From Rhodococcus sp. 4CII (GTDB lineage Bacteria > Actinomycetota > Actinomycetes > Mycobacteriales > Mycobacteriaceae), in assembly GCF_014256275.1 (NCBI RefSeq), contig NZ_JACCFE010000002.1, forward strand, positions 2,294,001-2,358,000: a DNA stretch of 64,000 nt. Reading direction: 5' to 3'. This document shows positions 1 through 8,476 of the stretch, piece after piece (within the stretch, counting starts at the first letter, position 1; each line of letters begins with the position of its first letter). The translations under genes were made by a program, and so were the position numbers. The notes beneath the pieces were generated by a model. That model was not told the DNA's origin. It ran no database searches and saw only the letters and a list, made by a program, of their open reading frames with translations.

Positions 1-1665
1 TTCGCCGGACTCGACGGCGCCCTGCTCGGCGCCGCACTGCTCGTGGTGATCCTGATCCTGCTCGTCGTGTATCGATCGCCGGTGTTATGGTTCTTCCCGC
101 TCTTCTCCGCCCTGCTCGCGCTCGGCCTGGCATCGATGGTGATCTATTACCTCGCCAAGGCCGACGTGCTCACCCTCACCGGCCAGAGTCAGGGCATCCT
201 GTTCGTCCTCGTGATCGGCGCGGGCACCGACTACGCGCTTCTCCTGATCTCCCGATATCGGGAAGAATTGCACTTCTATCCCAGCCGCTTCGACGCCATG
301 ACGAAGGCATGGAAGGAATCCGCGCCCGCCATCACGGCGTCGGCGGTCACCGTCATCCTCGGTCTGCTGTGCCTGACGTTCTCCGAACTGAACTCCAACA
401 AGAGTCTCGGGCCGGTCGCCGCGATCGGCATCGCGTGCACCTACCTCGTGATGATGACGTTTCTTCCCGTGGCACTGTCCGCCGCCGGCAGGTGGGTGTT
501 CTGGCCGCGGAAACCGAAGGTGGACGAGGCTGCAGACCTCACCACCCACGGTCTGTGGGGCAGGATCGCCGCCCAGGTCGGCAGCAAGGACCGCCCCCTG
601 TGGATCGGCACGACCGTGTTGCTGGCCGTTCTGTTCCTGGTCGGCATCGGCAGCCTGAAGACGGACGGGCTGTCGTCGTCGGAGAACTTCACCAACCGAC
701 CCGACGCCGTCGTCGGACAGGAGTTGTACGACTCCCAGTTCGACCCCGGTGCCGGTGCGCCCGCCGTCATCGTCACCAACGCAGACCAGACGGACGCGGT
801 CATCGCGGCCGTGAGCGGCGTGGACGGGGTGTCGAAGGATCCCGGGGCAGTGTGCCCGCAGGTCGATGTCGAAAAGTTGTCGGCGCTGATCAAGTCCAAC
901 CCGGCCGCGGTGGCCTCGGCTGCCGGGCAGGGGTGTGCACCCGACTTCCTCACGGCCGCACCGATCGACGGGCGGATGGTCGTCAACGTGACCCTCGCCG
1001 ACTCGTACGACTCCCCCGAAGCCCTCGAGACGGTGACACGACTGCGCGACGCGGCGCACGCGGTGCCCGGTGCCGATGCGCTCGTCGGCGGCAGCACCGC
1101 AACGACTCTCGATGTGCAGACCGCGTCGGTGCACGACCGGAACCTGATCATCCCGATCGTTCTCGTCGTCATCTTCGTCGTGCTGTCGCTCCTGCTCCGC
1201 GCCTTGCTCACTCCCATCATCCTCATCGCCACCGTGGTCCTGTCGTTCGCGGCCACCCTCGGGGTGTGCGGACTCTTCTTCACTCACGTCTTCCATTTCG
1301 CCAACGCGGATCCGGCATTCCCCCTGTTTGCATTCGTGTTCCTCGTGGCGCTCGGTATCGACTACAACATCTTCCTGATGACCCGGGTCCGCGAGGAAAC
1401 CGAGGAGCACGGCACGAAATCCGGTGTGCTGCGCGGACTGGCAGTGACAGGTGGTGTCATCACCTCGGCCGGGGTGGTGCTCGCCGCGACCTTCGCGGTA
1501 CTGGGTGTGCTGCCGCTGGTGTTCCTCGCCGAGGTCGGGTTCGCCGTCGCGTTCGGTGTGCTGCTCGATACCATCATCGTGCGCAGCATCCTCGTCCCGG
1601 CGCTCTCCCACGACATCGGCAAGAAGATCTGGTGGCCGTCGTCCCTCGCGAAGGCGAAGGACTGA
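1..1665 (+). CDS. MMPL/RND-family transporter, C-terminal part (5' end outside window)
   Basis: The reading frame is open from the first base, so the true start lies upstream. The visible 554 residues contain two MMPL motif repeats, GAGTDYALLLISRYREE near residue 70 and ALGIDYNIFLMTRVREE near residue 450. Each carries the Asp-Tyr pair of proton-relay helices and ends a membrane segment. Several hydrophobic helices at each end flank a soluble porter domain (about residues 215-375). MMPL proteins are inner-membrane, proton-driven exporters of lipids or small molecules in mycolata. The substrate cannot be read from sequence. It converges with the alkylation-repair operon, whose last gene ends 7 bases downstream. 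Confidence 0.9.
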   Translation, partial: FAGLDGALLGAALLVVILILLVVYRSPVLWFFPLFSALLALGLASMVIYYLAKADVLTLTGQSQGILFVLVIGAGTDYALLLISRYREELHFYPSRFDAMTKAWKESAPAITASAVTVILGLLCLTFSELNSNKSLGPVAAIGIACTYLVMMTFLPVALSAAGRWVFWPRKPKVDEAADLTTHGLWGRIAAQVGSKDRPLWIGTTVLLAVLFLVGIGSLKTDGLSSSENFTNRPDAVVGQELYDSQFDPGAGAPAVIVTNADQTDAVIAAVSGVDGVSKDPGAVCPQVDVEKLSALIKSNPAAVASAAGQGCAPDFLTAAPIDGRMVVNVTLADSYDSPEALETVTRLRDAAHAVPGADALVGGSTATTLDVQTASVHDRNLIIPIVLVVIFVVLSLLLRALLTPIILIATVVLSFAATLGVCGLFFTHVFHFANADPAFPLFAFVFLVALGIDYNIFLMTRVREETEEHGTKSGVLRGLAVTGGVITSAGVVLAATFAVLGVLPLVFLAEVGFAVAFGVLLDTIIVRSILVPALSHDIGKKIWWPSSLAKAKD

Positions 1666-1671
1666 GCAGGA

Positions 1672-2529
1672 CTAATACGCCTCGTCCGTCCACAGGTGGA
1701 ACAGGGCGTACGCCCGCCACGGCCGCCACTGCTCGGCGAGAACGGCGGCCTGCCTGCCCGTCCTGACACCCAATGCGCGTTTGAGGACGAGGTCGTCGGG
1801 GGTGAACGCGTCGGGGTCGCCCAGCACCCGCACCGTCAGGTAGTCCGCCGTCCACGGACCGATACCCGGAAGCGCCATCAGACCGGACCGGAAGTCTGCG
1901 GCGTCGGTGTCCCCGCCGAGCCGTAGACCGTCGGTTGCCGCCTCGGCCACCGCGTGCACCGTCTTCGCTCGGGCGCCGGTGAGACCGACGGTCGCGCGCA
2001 ACTCCTCGACAGTGAGCTCGGCCAGTGTCTCCGGTTCGGGGAACGCGAAGAATCCGTCGTGCACAGGCAGGCCGTACGCCGACACCAGTCGGCCACCGAA
2101 CGTCCGGGCTGCTGCGAGCGAAACCTGTTGTCCGAGAATGGTGAGCACCGCCGTCTCGAATCCGTCCACACTTCCGAGGCGCCGCAGACCCGGGCGCAAC
2201 GCCACCAACGGGGCCAGCGCCGCATGGCGGCTCAATGCGGCGTCGATCGGCAACGGATCGGCGTCGAGGTCGAGCCATCGCCGGACCACCGCGACCAACG
2301 GTTCGACGTCGTCGGGGTGCGCCGGGGTCAGGTGCGCCTCGACGTACTCGTCGGCGGGCCGCACGACCACCGACACCAGCGCCGGACCGTGTGGGCCGTT
2401 CACCACCCGGGTGTGGGTTCCGTCGGGATCGTGCCGCTCGAGCCCGGTCACGGTGTGCGCACGCAGAGCACTCCACAGGGGTGCGTGGGTGAACGGACCG
2501 CGGTAGGGCAACAGCACTCTCACGGTCAC
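1672..2529 (-). CDS. alkA: DNA-3-methyladenine glycosylase II (AlkA type)
   Basis: Predicted base-excision glycosylase removing alkylated purines, 285 residues. The helix-hairpin-helix with its Gly-rich hairpin (LPGIGPWTADY) is followed by FTPDDLVLKRAL, which carries the Asp expected in the active site; the N-terminal domain is AlkA-like. The frame stays open far upstream, but that extension overlaps the oxygenase gene. GTG at 2529 overlaps the upstream TGA as GTGA, matching the junctions in the rest of the operon; GTG at 2523 is an alternative. It is the last gene of the alkylation-repair operon. No ada-type AraC domain is fused to it. Confidence 0.88.
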   Translation of the reverse strand: MTVRVLLPYRGPFTHAPLWSALRAHTVTGLERHDPDGTHTRVVNGPHGPALVSVVVRPADEYVEAHLTPAHPDDVEPLVAVVRRWLDLDADPLPIDAALSRHAALAPLVALRPGLRRLGSVDGFETAVLTILGQQVSLAAARTFGGRLVSAYGLPVHDGFFAFPEPETLAELTVEELRATVGLTGARAKTVHAVAEAATDGLRLGGDTDAADFRSGLMALPGIGPWTADYLTVRVLGDPDAFTPDDLVLKRALGVRTGRQAAVLAEQWRPWRAYALFHLWTDEAY

Positions 2530-3236
2530 TCCGCGTCGTGCAGGACCAGGCCGAGGGTCCGGCGCCTGCCCCGCCGGATGGTGCTGACGCCGTGCCGCAC
2601 CGGTCCCGTCGACCAACCGCGGGTCGAGCGCACGGGTCGGTCCCGGGTGGTGAAGATCAGCGCGTGCCCCTGTCGCAACGTCGTCACCGTGCCCCGGGAT
2701 TGCGCCCGGGGTCGCTGCTCGACGAGCATGAACTCCCCGCCCTCGTGGTCCACCCCCGGCCGGTCGAGACCGATCACCACCTGCAACGGAAAGACCAGTT
2801 CGCCGTAGAGATCGCGGTGGAGGGCGTTCCAGTCGTGGGCGCCGTAGCTGAGCAGGATCGGTGTCGCCCGTTTCTGGCCGGCCTCGTGGCACAGGTCCAG
2901 CCACTCGTCCAGGGTGTCCGGCCACGGCGACGGCTGCCTCAGCTTGGCCGCCCAGTCCCGGGCCACGGGAAGCAAATTCGGGTAGAAGGCCGCGCGGAGT
3001 TCGGCCACGACCTCCGGCAAGGGGTAGTCGAAGTACCGGTACTGTCCCGAGCCGAATCGGTGCCGGGCCATGTCGACGGTGGACCGGAAACGTTCCACCT
3101 CCTCGTACATGTCCGCGATCTGCCCGCACTCCTCGGCGGTCAGGATCTGCTCCGACTGCGCGCATCCCGCGGCATCGGTCTCGGCGTGCAGACCCGGCCA
3201 GTCCAGATCGTCCACGCGTTGCGTCAGAGTGGTCAT
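2526..3236 (-). CDS. 2OG-Fe(II) oxygenase, probable nucleic-acid oxygenase (Oxygenase-NA/COG3826-like)
   Basis: Protein of 236 residues with the double-stranded beta-helix iron signature: His140-x-Asp142 in NALHRDLYGE, distal His215 in GPVRHGVS, and basic residues at about 225 suitable for 2-oxoglutarate. It is not AlkB by motif; it resembles the family once called DUF2086, which was proposed from genomic context to act on nucleic acids (family placement from memory). ATG at 3236 overlaps the stop of the upstream Ogt gene (ATGA), and its stop overlaps alkA. Sitting between two direct-repair proteins and a glycosylase, it most simply acts in oxidative removal of alkyl lesions; that role is inferred. 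Confidence 0.72.
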   Translation of the reverse strand: MTTLTQRVDDLDWPGLHAETDAAGCAQSEQILTAEECGQIADMYEEVERFRSTVDMARHRFGSGQYRYFDYPLPEVVAELRAAFYPNLLPVARDWAAKLRQPSPWPDTLDEWLDLCHEAGQKRATPILLSYGAHDWNALHRDLYGELVFPLQVVIGLDRPGVDHEGGEFMLVEQRPRAQSRGTVTTLRQGHALIFTTRDRPVRSTRGWSTGPVRHGVSTIRRGRRRTLGLVLHDAE

Positions 3237-3835
3237 GCCGCTGCCTCCAATGTCAGCAGAATCGACTTCGCCTCCGGCCCGCCGGCGTACTGGCCCATGC
3301 TGCCGTCGCTGCGGACCACGCGGTGACAGGGAACCACGACCGGGAGCGGATTGAGCGCGCACGCGGTGCCGACCGCGCGCACCGCTTTCGGACTGCCTGC
3401 GGCGGCCGCGACCGCCGCATAACTGGCGGTGTGTCCGTAGTCGATGTCGGGGAGATGGTGCAGCACGTCGAGGCGAAATCCCTTGGACAGCCGGAAGTCC
3501 AGCGGGACGTCGAAGCTTGTGCGCTTACCGAGGAAGTACTCGTCGATCTCGCGGGCCACCCGATCGAGCCGGGCCGGCGCCCGCAGGATTCGAGGACTGA
3601 TCTGATCGGCGAGAGTCTGTAGCACGGCGTCGTGATCCTGGCTGGGGAACGCGACCCGCACCAGCCCGCGATCGGTGGCGGCGAGCAGCAGCGAACCGAC
3701 CGGGGTGTCGATCGTGCGGTACGCGACGTCGAGAAGCCCGGCTTCGGCTGCGGCGACGGCGAGTCGCTCACGCAGTTTCTGCTCGACCGGGGAGTCCAAC
3801 GGGTACAGGGAGTAGACGATGTCGGGCATGTTCAT
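3233..3835 (-). CDS. Methylated-DNA--protein-cysteine methyltransferase, second copy
   Basis: Suicide alkyltransferase for O6-alkylguanine, 200 residues. The acceptor motif VVVPCHRVV puts the reactive cysteine at residue 170, with the downstream GQYAGG segment also present. It is about 30 residues longer at the N terminus than the other copy in this operon and the two are clearly divergent, so this is not a recent duplication. The start at 3835 (MNMPD) overlaps the sigma-factor stop as ATGA; the second Met at 3829 is an alternative. It may have a different lesion range or an Ada-like sensing role, but no DNA-binding domain is seen. Confidence 0.9.
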   Translation of the reverse strand: MNMPDIVYSLYPLDSPVEQKLRERLAVAAAEAGLLDVAYRTIDTPVGSLLLAATDRGLVRVAFPSQDHDAVLQTLADQISPRILRAPARLDRVAREIDEYFLGKRTSFDVPLDFRLSKGFRLDVLHHLPDIDYGHTASYAAVAAAAGSPKAVRAVGTACALNPLPVVVPCHRVVRSDGSMGQYAGGPEAKSILLTLEAAA

Positions 3836-4323
3836 GTGATGTCTCCACTCACAGAGATCGAGAGGTTCTTGCGTAGCGCCGCAACGCCGTCCGCGGCCGC
3901 CCGCCGCGACGCGGCCGGGGAGTTGCCCAGGATCACCGCGATCTCGCTGTACGGCAGTCCGGCCAGGTAGTGGTACGCCACGGCCGCCCGCTGCTTCACC
4001 GGCAGGGCGCCGACCGCCTTCCACAACTCCGGGTCGTCGGAGCCGGGAAGTCCGCCGTCGGTGGTCTGCTCGGGCAGTTCCTCGGTGGGGACGGGCCGCC
4101 GGTCGCGCGCGCGGATGTGGTCGAGCGCTTTCCGGTGCGCGATCGTCACCAGCCACGCCTCGATGTTGCTGTCCGGATGCAGGTCGGGGTACGCCCGCAT
4201 CGCGGCGATGAACGTCTCCGACCACGCGTCCTCGGCGTCCACCGGACCGACCACTGCCCGGCAGACCCGCTGGACCGTCGGGCCGTGCTCGGCCACGACG
4301 TCTTCGAACGGCCGCAGGGTCAT
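3832..4323 (-). CDS. RNA polymerase sigma-70 family factor (ECF-like) inside the repair operon
   Basis: Small sigma factor of 163 residues. The sigma2 region is recognisable around residues 28-75 (DAEDAWSETF, then AWLVTIAHRKALDHIR) and sigma4 around 103-155 (LPVKQRAAVAYHYLAGLPYSEIA). Region sigma4 should read the -35 element. There is no adjacent anti-sigma gene. Start and stop overlap the flanking ogt genes by ATGA, so it is translated as part of the repair operon. It may direct transcription of this operon or of further alkylation-response genes; its promoter cannot be deduced here. Confidence 0.85.
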   Translation of the reverse strand: MTLRPFEDVVAEHGPTVQRVCRAVVGPVDAEDAWSETFIAAMRAYPDLHPDSNIEAWLVTIAHRKALDHIRARDRRPVPTEELPEQTTDGGLPGSDDPELWKAVGALPVKQRAAVAYHYLAGLPYSEIAVILGNSPAASRRAAADGVAALRKNLSISVSGDIT

Positions 4324-4826
4324 GAGCTCAGCCGGAGCCCGGCCCGTTCCGCCTCACGGTCGAGCAGGAACCGTTTGCGGTCGAGCCCACCCGCGTACCC
4401 GGTCAGGCTGCCGTTGCTCCCGATGACGCGGTGACACGGCACGATGATGCTGATCGGATTTCTGCCGTTCGCGGCGGCCACCGCACGGACCGCGGTGGGG
4501 GTGCCGAGTGAGTCGGCCAGCTGACCGTACGTCCATGTCTCGCCGTAGGGGATGGTGCGGAGCGCGTCCCACACTCGTTGCTGGAACGGGGTGCCCCGTG
4601 CGGCCAGGGGAACGGTGAACTCGGTGCGTCGACCGCCGAAGTATTCGGCGAGCTGGGCGGTGGCCTCGTCGAATCCCGCGGGGTCGCGCGCCCCGAACGT
4701 CGCGGGATCGGGCTGGTGCCGGTGTTCGGCCATGTAGATGCCACTCAGCACCCCGTCGACGCTCACCAGCGTCAAGGGGCCGATCGGCGAATCGATGACA
4801 GTGTGTGCTGCGCGGTCGGCATTCAC
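4320..4826 (-). CDS. ogt: Methylated-DNA--protein-cysteine methyltransferase
   Basis: First gene of the repair operon, 168 residues, the usual Ogt length. Motifs: FQQRVWDALRTIPYGETWTY of the DNA-binding helices, RAVAAANGRNP with the Arg finger, and IIVPCHRVIG with the acceptor cysteine at residue 131. It transfers the alkyl group from O6-alkylguanine to its own cysteine. The stop overlaps the sigma-factor start (ATGA). The promoter should lie in 4827-4921, the short gap shared with the divergent gene at 4922; no SOS box was seen there. Confidence 0.93.
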   Translation of the reverse strand: MNADRAAHTVIDSPIGPLTLVSVDGVLSGIYMAEHRHQPDPATFGARDPAGFDEATAQLAEYFGGRRTEFTVPLAARGTPFQQRVWDALRTIPYGETWTYGQLADSLGTPTAVRAVAAANGRNPISIIVPCHRVIGSNGSLTGYAGGLDRKRFLLDREAERAGLRLSS

Positions 4827-4921
4827 GGTGCCAATCCTTCCAGGTGTGCGGGCCTCTGAAAGGTAGACGTCTGCGACGACCGAAACGTGAGGTGCGGGCG
4901 AGCATCGGGCAGGATGGGCCG

Positions 4922-5473
4922 ATGGCTCTCGTACAACTCGGTCCCCGCGACCTGGTGCGCACCGTCACCGGGATCGCCCGGTGGTCAGTGGACACCGCTG
5001 ACCTTCTCGTCTCACTCCCCGGCCGTATCGGCCTCCTGCTCGACCGGGTCGAGGTGCTGATCGCACGCATCGAGGTGATCAGCGACGGAGCGGAGATCGC
5101 GGTCGCGAGGGCCACCGCCGTGTCGGACTCCGCGGCCACCGTGGTTGCGACCGCCGCGGGCACGTCCGCGTCCGCACAGACCCTGCTCGACCTCTACGAA
5201 CCGCTCGCGAAGAAGGCCGCCCCGTTGGCGCAGCGGTTCGTCGACGACCTCACCGAGGAGGAACTCCACGCGGCGATCGGGTTGGTGAACCACCTCCCCG
5301 AGCTGACCATGCGCATGGAGGGGCTCCTGCCGATCCTGGCGACTCTCGACACCGTCTCCCCCGAGATCCACCAGCTCCTCGAGGAGGTTCAGGGGGTACG
5401 CCAGGCGATCCAGGGCGTTCCGGGTTTCAAGTTCTTCCGCAAACGCGGCGAGGCCCAGGAGGACGAGGACTAG
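4922..5473 (+). CDS. Hypothetical helical protein
   Basis: A 183-residue protein starting MALVQLGPRDLV. It is almost entirely predicted amphipathic helix, rich in Ala, Leu and Val with acidic ends. Residues 25-75 form a heptad-like stretch (DRVEVLIARIEVISDGAEIA), resembling an apolipoprotein-like or coiled-coil bundle; the tail is strongly charged (KRGEAQEDED). No signal peptide or catalytic motif is visible. The frame is open upstream to 4805, but ATG at 4922 is preferred because the extension has Arg-rich noncoding character. It is divergent from the repair operon and convergent with the SDR gene. Function unknown. Confidence 0.72.
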   Translation: MALVQLGPRDLVRTVTGIARWSVDTADLLVSLPGRIGLLLDRVEVLIARIEVISDGAEIAVARATAVSDSAATVVATAAGTSASAQTLLDLYEPLAKKAAPLAQRFVDDLTEEELHAAIGLVNHLPELTMRMEGLLPILATLDTVSPEIHQLLEEVQGVRQAIQGVPGFKFFRKRGEAQEDED

Positions 5474-5475
5474 GA

Positions 5476-6213
5476 CTAGGCGCGGTACCCGTCCGTGCCG
5501 GCGCGCCCCACCACGAGCTTCGGGACCACCGCCCGCGACGACAGCCGCAGCAGCGCGTCGACGAGTTCGACGATGTCGTTGACCTCGATCATCGCCTCGG
5601 GCGGGATGGTCTCGTGGATCCACGCGGACATGTCGGTGTCGACGTACGCGGGGGCGAGCGCGGTCGCGGAGATTCCGTTGCCCGACTCCTCCACGTTCAG
5701 CGTCTCGGTGAGGGAGATCAGCGCGGCCTTGGTCGCGCCGTAGACGGCGAGTCCGGCTTCCGCATAGACGCCGGTGATCGATGCCAGCGCGATGACCTTG
5801 GCCCCGCGTCCCGGGTTCTCCGCCGCACCGGCCCGGAGCAGCGGCAGCGACTGCTGCAGCAGGCTGAACGGCGCCCGCAGATTGACTCCCAGGCTCTTGT
5901 CGAATCGGCGCAACGGAAATTCGCCGATGGCGCCGGCGGTTCCGACACCGGCGTTGAGCACCAGTGCGTTCAGCGAACCGAACGCGTCGGCGTGCGCCTC
6001 GACGACCCGCCCGGCGGACTCCTCGTCGGCGAGATCGCCCGCGGCGACGACCACGTCTTTCGCGCCGGCGGCCCGCAGGTCGGCGGCCACCGAGTCGAGC
6101 CGTTCACGGTCGCGTGCGGTGATCGTCAGCCCGTACCCCTGTTCGGCGAGGCGGGTGGCGATGCCGAGCCCGATGCCGCGTGAGGCTCCGGTGATCAGTG
6201 CGGTGCGGCTCAC
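5476..6213 (-). CDS. Short-chain dehydrogenase/reductase
   Basis: Classical SDR of 245 residues: cofactor loop TGASRGIGLGIA at the N terminus, NAG in VLNAGVGTAG, catalytic Ser in IALASITGVY and YGATKAAL with the Tyr-x3-Lys pair. An Arg after the second strand (TARDRERLD) favours NADP(H). GTG at 6213 overlaps the stop of the upstream gene (GTGA), fixing the start and showing co-transcription with the phosphotransferase-like and acyl-CoA dehydrogenase genes. It is likely a 3-hydroxyacyl or alcohol/ketone oxidoreductase step; the substrate is not determined. Confidence 0.88.
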   Translation of the reverse strand: MSRTALITGASRGIGLGIATRLAEQGYGLTITARDRERLDSVAADLRAAGAKDVVVAAGDLADEESAGRVVEAHADAFGSLNALVLNAGVGTAGAIGEFPLRRFDKSLGVNLRAPFSLLQQSLPLLRAGAAENPGRGAKVIALASITGVYAEAGLAVYGATKAALISLTETLNVEESGNGISATALAPAYVDTDMSAWIHETIPPEAMIEVNDIVELVDALLRLSSRAVVPKLVVGRAGTDGYRA

Positions 6214-7235
6214 GCGGTATGTCCTTTCAGGGCGCGCAGGCCCGCCGTGATGAATTCGGGTACCGCGGCGCCTGCCTTGTCGAAGCCGTCCCCGACGGTG
6301 GCGCCGACCCGGTAGCGGTGGTTGATGCCCTCGGCGATCACGGCGAGCTTGAAGTTCGCGAGCGCCAGGTAGAAGTCCCAGTTGCCGAGTTCGCGGCCCG
6401 ATGCCACGCTGTACCGCTGCGCGAGGTCGTCGGCCGACGGCAGCCGCGGGCTCGTCCAGGCAGCGGGCTCTCCGAGCACGAGGTCGAGCGCGGGGTGCCG
6501 ATAGACGCACATCAGCGCGACGTCGGTGAGCGGGTCACCCAGCGTCGACAGTTCCCAGTCCACCACCGCCGCAACCGTGCTCACGTCACCGGACGCGAGG
6601 ATGGTGTTGTCGATGCGGTAGTCGCCGTGCACGATCGACGACTCCGACTGCGCCGGAATCGATTCGACCAGGGCGGCGTGCAGGCGGTCGACGTCGCCGG
6701 AGTCCTCCGTCTTCACCCGGCTCCACTGGCTCGCCCACAGCTTGACCTGCCGGGACACGTACCCGTCCGGGCGGCCGAGTTCACCCAGTCCGACGGCTGC
6801 ATAGTCGACGTTGTGCAACGCGCCGAGCACGCGCACCAGTTCGTCGGTGCACGACTCGACGTCGTCGTCGGACAGCGCCTCGAGATCCGACTTGGTGCGG
6901 ATCACCTGGCCGGTCACGTGTTCCACCACGGTGAACGGCGCGCCCATCACGCTGTCGTCCTCGCACAGCGCGACGGTCGCGGCGACCGGGACGTCGGTGC
7001 CCTGCAGTGCCGAGGTGATGCGGAACTCGCGGGCCACGTCGTGCGCCGAGGGTGTGAGCCCCGCGGTGGGCGGCCTTCGCAGCACCCACCGCGAGGAGTC
7101 ATCGAAGATCGCGTAGGTGAGGTTGGACTTTCCTCCCGCGATCAGGTCGGCCCGCAACTCACCCTCGACGGGAACGTTCGAGTCCGACAGGAACTTCTGC
7201 AGTGCAACGAGATCGAGCCCGCGATGTTCGCTCAT
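6210..7235 (-). CDS. APH-family phosphotransferase-like protein (acyl-CoA dehydrogenase-associated)
   Basis: 341 residues with the kinase-like APH fold: catalytic loop IVHGDYRIDN and metal-binding DWELSTLGDP. This subgroup commonly neighbours, or in eukaryotes is fused to, acyl-CoA dehydrogenases (ACAD10/11), where phosphorylation of 4-hydroxyacyl-CoA precedes dephosphorylation and dehydrogenation. The neighbouring dehydrogenase overlaps it by ATGA, so a joint role in hydroxy-acid catabolism is plausible. It is not an antibiotic-resistance enzyme by context. The start ATG at 7235 is fixed by the overlap. Confidence 0.87.
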   Translation of the reverse strand: MSEHRGLDLVALQKFLSDSNVPVEGELRADLIAGGKSNLTYAIFDDSSRWVLRRPPTAGLTPSAHDVAREFRITSALQGTDVPVAATVALCEDDSVMGAPFTVVEHVTGQVIRTKSDLEALSDDDVESCTDELVRVLGALHNVDYAAVGLGELGRPDGYVSRQVKLWASQWSRVKTEDSGDVDRLHAALVESIPAQSESSIVHGDYRIDNTILASGDVSTVAAVVDWELSTLGDPLTDVALMCVYRHPALDLVLGEPAAWTSPRLPSADDLAQRYSVASGRELGNWDFYLALANFKLAVIAEGINHRYRVGATVGDGFDKAGAAVPEFITAGLRALKGHTA

Positions 7236-8443
7236 TCCCCCGCCTCCCGGGCGGCCTTCTTCGCGGCACCGACGACACGCTTGGCGATCGCCCAGCGGTG
7301 CACCTCCGAGGGGCCGTCGTACACCCGGAACGGCCGGACCTCACGGGACAGCCGGGCGAGGGGCAGATCTCCGGACACCCCGAGACCGCCGCACATCTGC
7401 ACCGCATTGTCGACGATCCGGAAGATCGCCTCCGCGGCGTAGGTCTTCGCGATGGACGTCGAATTGCTCGCGTGCCCGCCCTGGTCGAGTTCCCAGCACG
7501 CCCGCGTCAACAGCGCCCGGGTGGCGGCGATGTCGATCTCGTTGTCCGCGATCATCTTCTGGACCATGCCGAGGTCACCCAGCTTTCCGCCGAAACCCTC
7601 GCGTTTCGCGACGTGCGCGACGGCGACGTCGTGACCGCGGCGCGCGGCGCCGAGCCAGCGCATGACGTGGGTCATCCGGGCGGGACCGAGACGAACCTGG
7701 GCGTAGGCGAACCCCTGGTCCACCTCGCCGAGAACCCCACTGTCGGGAACGAACAGGTCCTCGAAGAACACCTCGCAATGTCCGCCGATCATGGCGCGGT
7801 CGAGGGTGTCGATGTGACGCCCCACCGTCAGTCCCTCGGCGTCGGCCGGCGTGAGGAACATCGTGGCGCCGCCGCGGTCGCCGGGAACACCGGACGTGCG
7901 GGCGAAGATGATGAAGAATCCCGCGCCGTCGGCGCCGGTGATGAAGTATTTGTGGCCGTTGATCTTCCAGCCGCCGGGCACCTTCTCCGCGCGGGTGGTC
8001 AGTGCCGACGGATCGGAGCCGGCTCCCGGCGACGGTTCGGTCATCGCGAACGCCGACCGCACGTCGCCCTGCGCCAGCGGTGCCAGGAACCGGCCCTTCT
8101 GCTCGGCACTCGCGATGTGCGCGAGCAGGTGGACGTTGCCCTCGTCGGGTGCCGCGATGTTCAGCGCGGTCGGGCCGAAGAGCGAGTAGCCCGCCGCCTC
8201 GAAGACGGGGGCGCGGTCGGTCATGTTCAACCCGTGTCCGCCGTACTCGACGGGCGCATGCGGCGCGAAGACGCCCGCGTCCTTCGCCGCCTTCTGCAAC
8301 TCCACACGCAGGGCGTCGCCACCGGCGGCCGTGATGTCGCCGCCGTGCTCGTCCTCGACGGGCAACACGACATCGCGGATGAACGTCTCGGTCTTCTCGA
8401 CGAGGGCGGTCACCTCGGGTGCATAGGACAGATCGATCGCCAC
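7232..8443 (-). CDS. Acyl-CoA dehydrogenase (ACAD10/11-like)
   Basis: 403-residue FAD enzyme for alpha,beta-dehydrogenation of acyl-CoA. Visible segments: AFAMTEPSPGAGSDPSA (FAD/substrate loop), GWKINGHKYFITGADGAG, and the C-terminal QMCGGLGVSGDLPLARLSRE. Length and the long N terminus fit the ACAD10/11 group. It starts the operon that continues into the phosphotransferase-like protein and SDR. The 99-base gap upstream contains an inverted repeat (8477-8498) suited to a TetR regulator, and a tetR gene lies just beyond. Confidence 0.9.
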   Translation of the reverse strand: MAIDLSYAPEVTALVEKTETFIRDVVLPVEDEHGGDITAAGGDALRVELQKAAKDAGVFAPHAPVEYGGHGLNMTDRAPVFEAAGYSLFGPTALNIAAPDEGNVHLLAHIASAEQKGRFLAPLAQGDVRSAFAMTEPSPGAGSDPSALTTRAEKVPGGWKINGHKYFITGADGAGFFIIFARTSGVPGDRGGATMFLTPADAEGLTVGRHIDTLDRAMIGGHCEVFFEDLFVPDSGVLGEVDQGFAYAQVRLGPARMTHVMRWLGAARRGHDVAVAHVAKREGFGGKLGDLGMVQKMIADNEIDIAATRALLTRACWELDQGGHASNSTSIAKTYAAEAIFRIVDNAVQMCGGLGVSGDLPLARLSREVRPFRVYDGPSEVHRWAIAKRVVGAAKKAAREAGE

Positions 8444-8476
8444 AACTACCTCCAGTCAGTACGTCGACTCCGGTAC

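Noticed and set aside
85..1611. Long open frame antisense to the MMPL gene
   Set aside because: High-GC shadow of the coding frame: His/Asp/Glu/Arg-rich composition with no recognisable domain, directly opposite a strongly conserved membrane protein.
2530..3165. Possible N-terminal fusion extending AlkA to 497 residues
   Set aside because: The extension lies entirely over the oxygenase gene and is Arg/Gly-rich. The GTGA overlap gives a normal AlkA start.
6210..7235. Aminoglycoside or macrolide resistance kinase
   Set aside because: The APH fold is shared, but coupling to an acyl-CoA dehydrogenase and SDR marks the lipid-catabolism subgroup.
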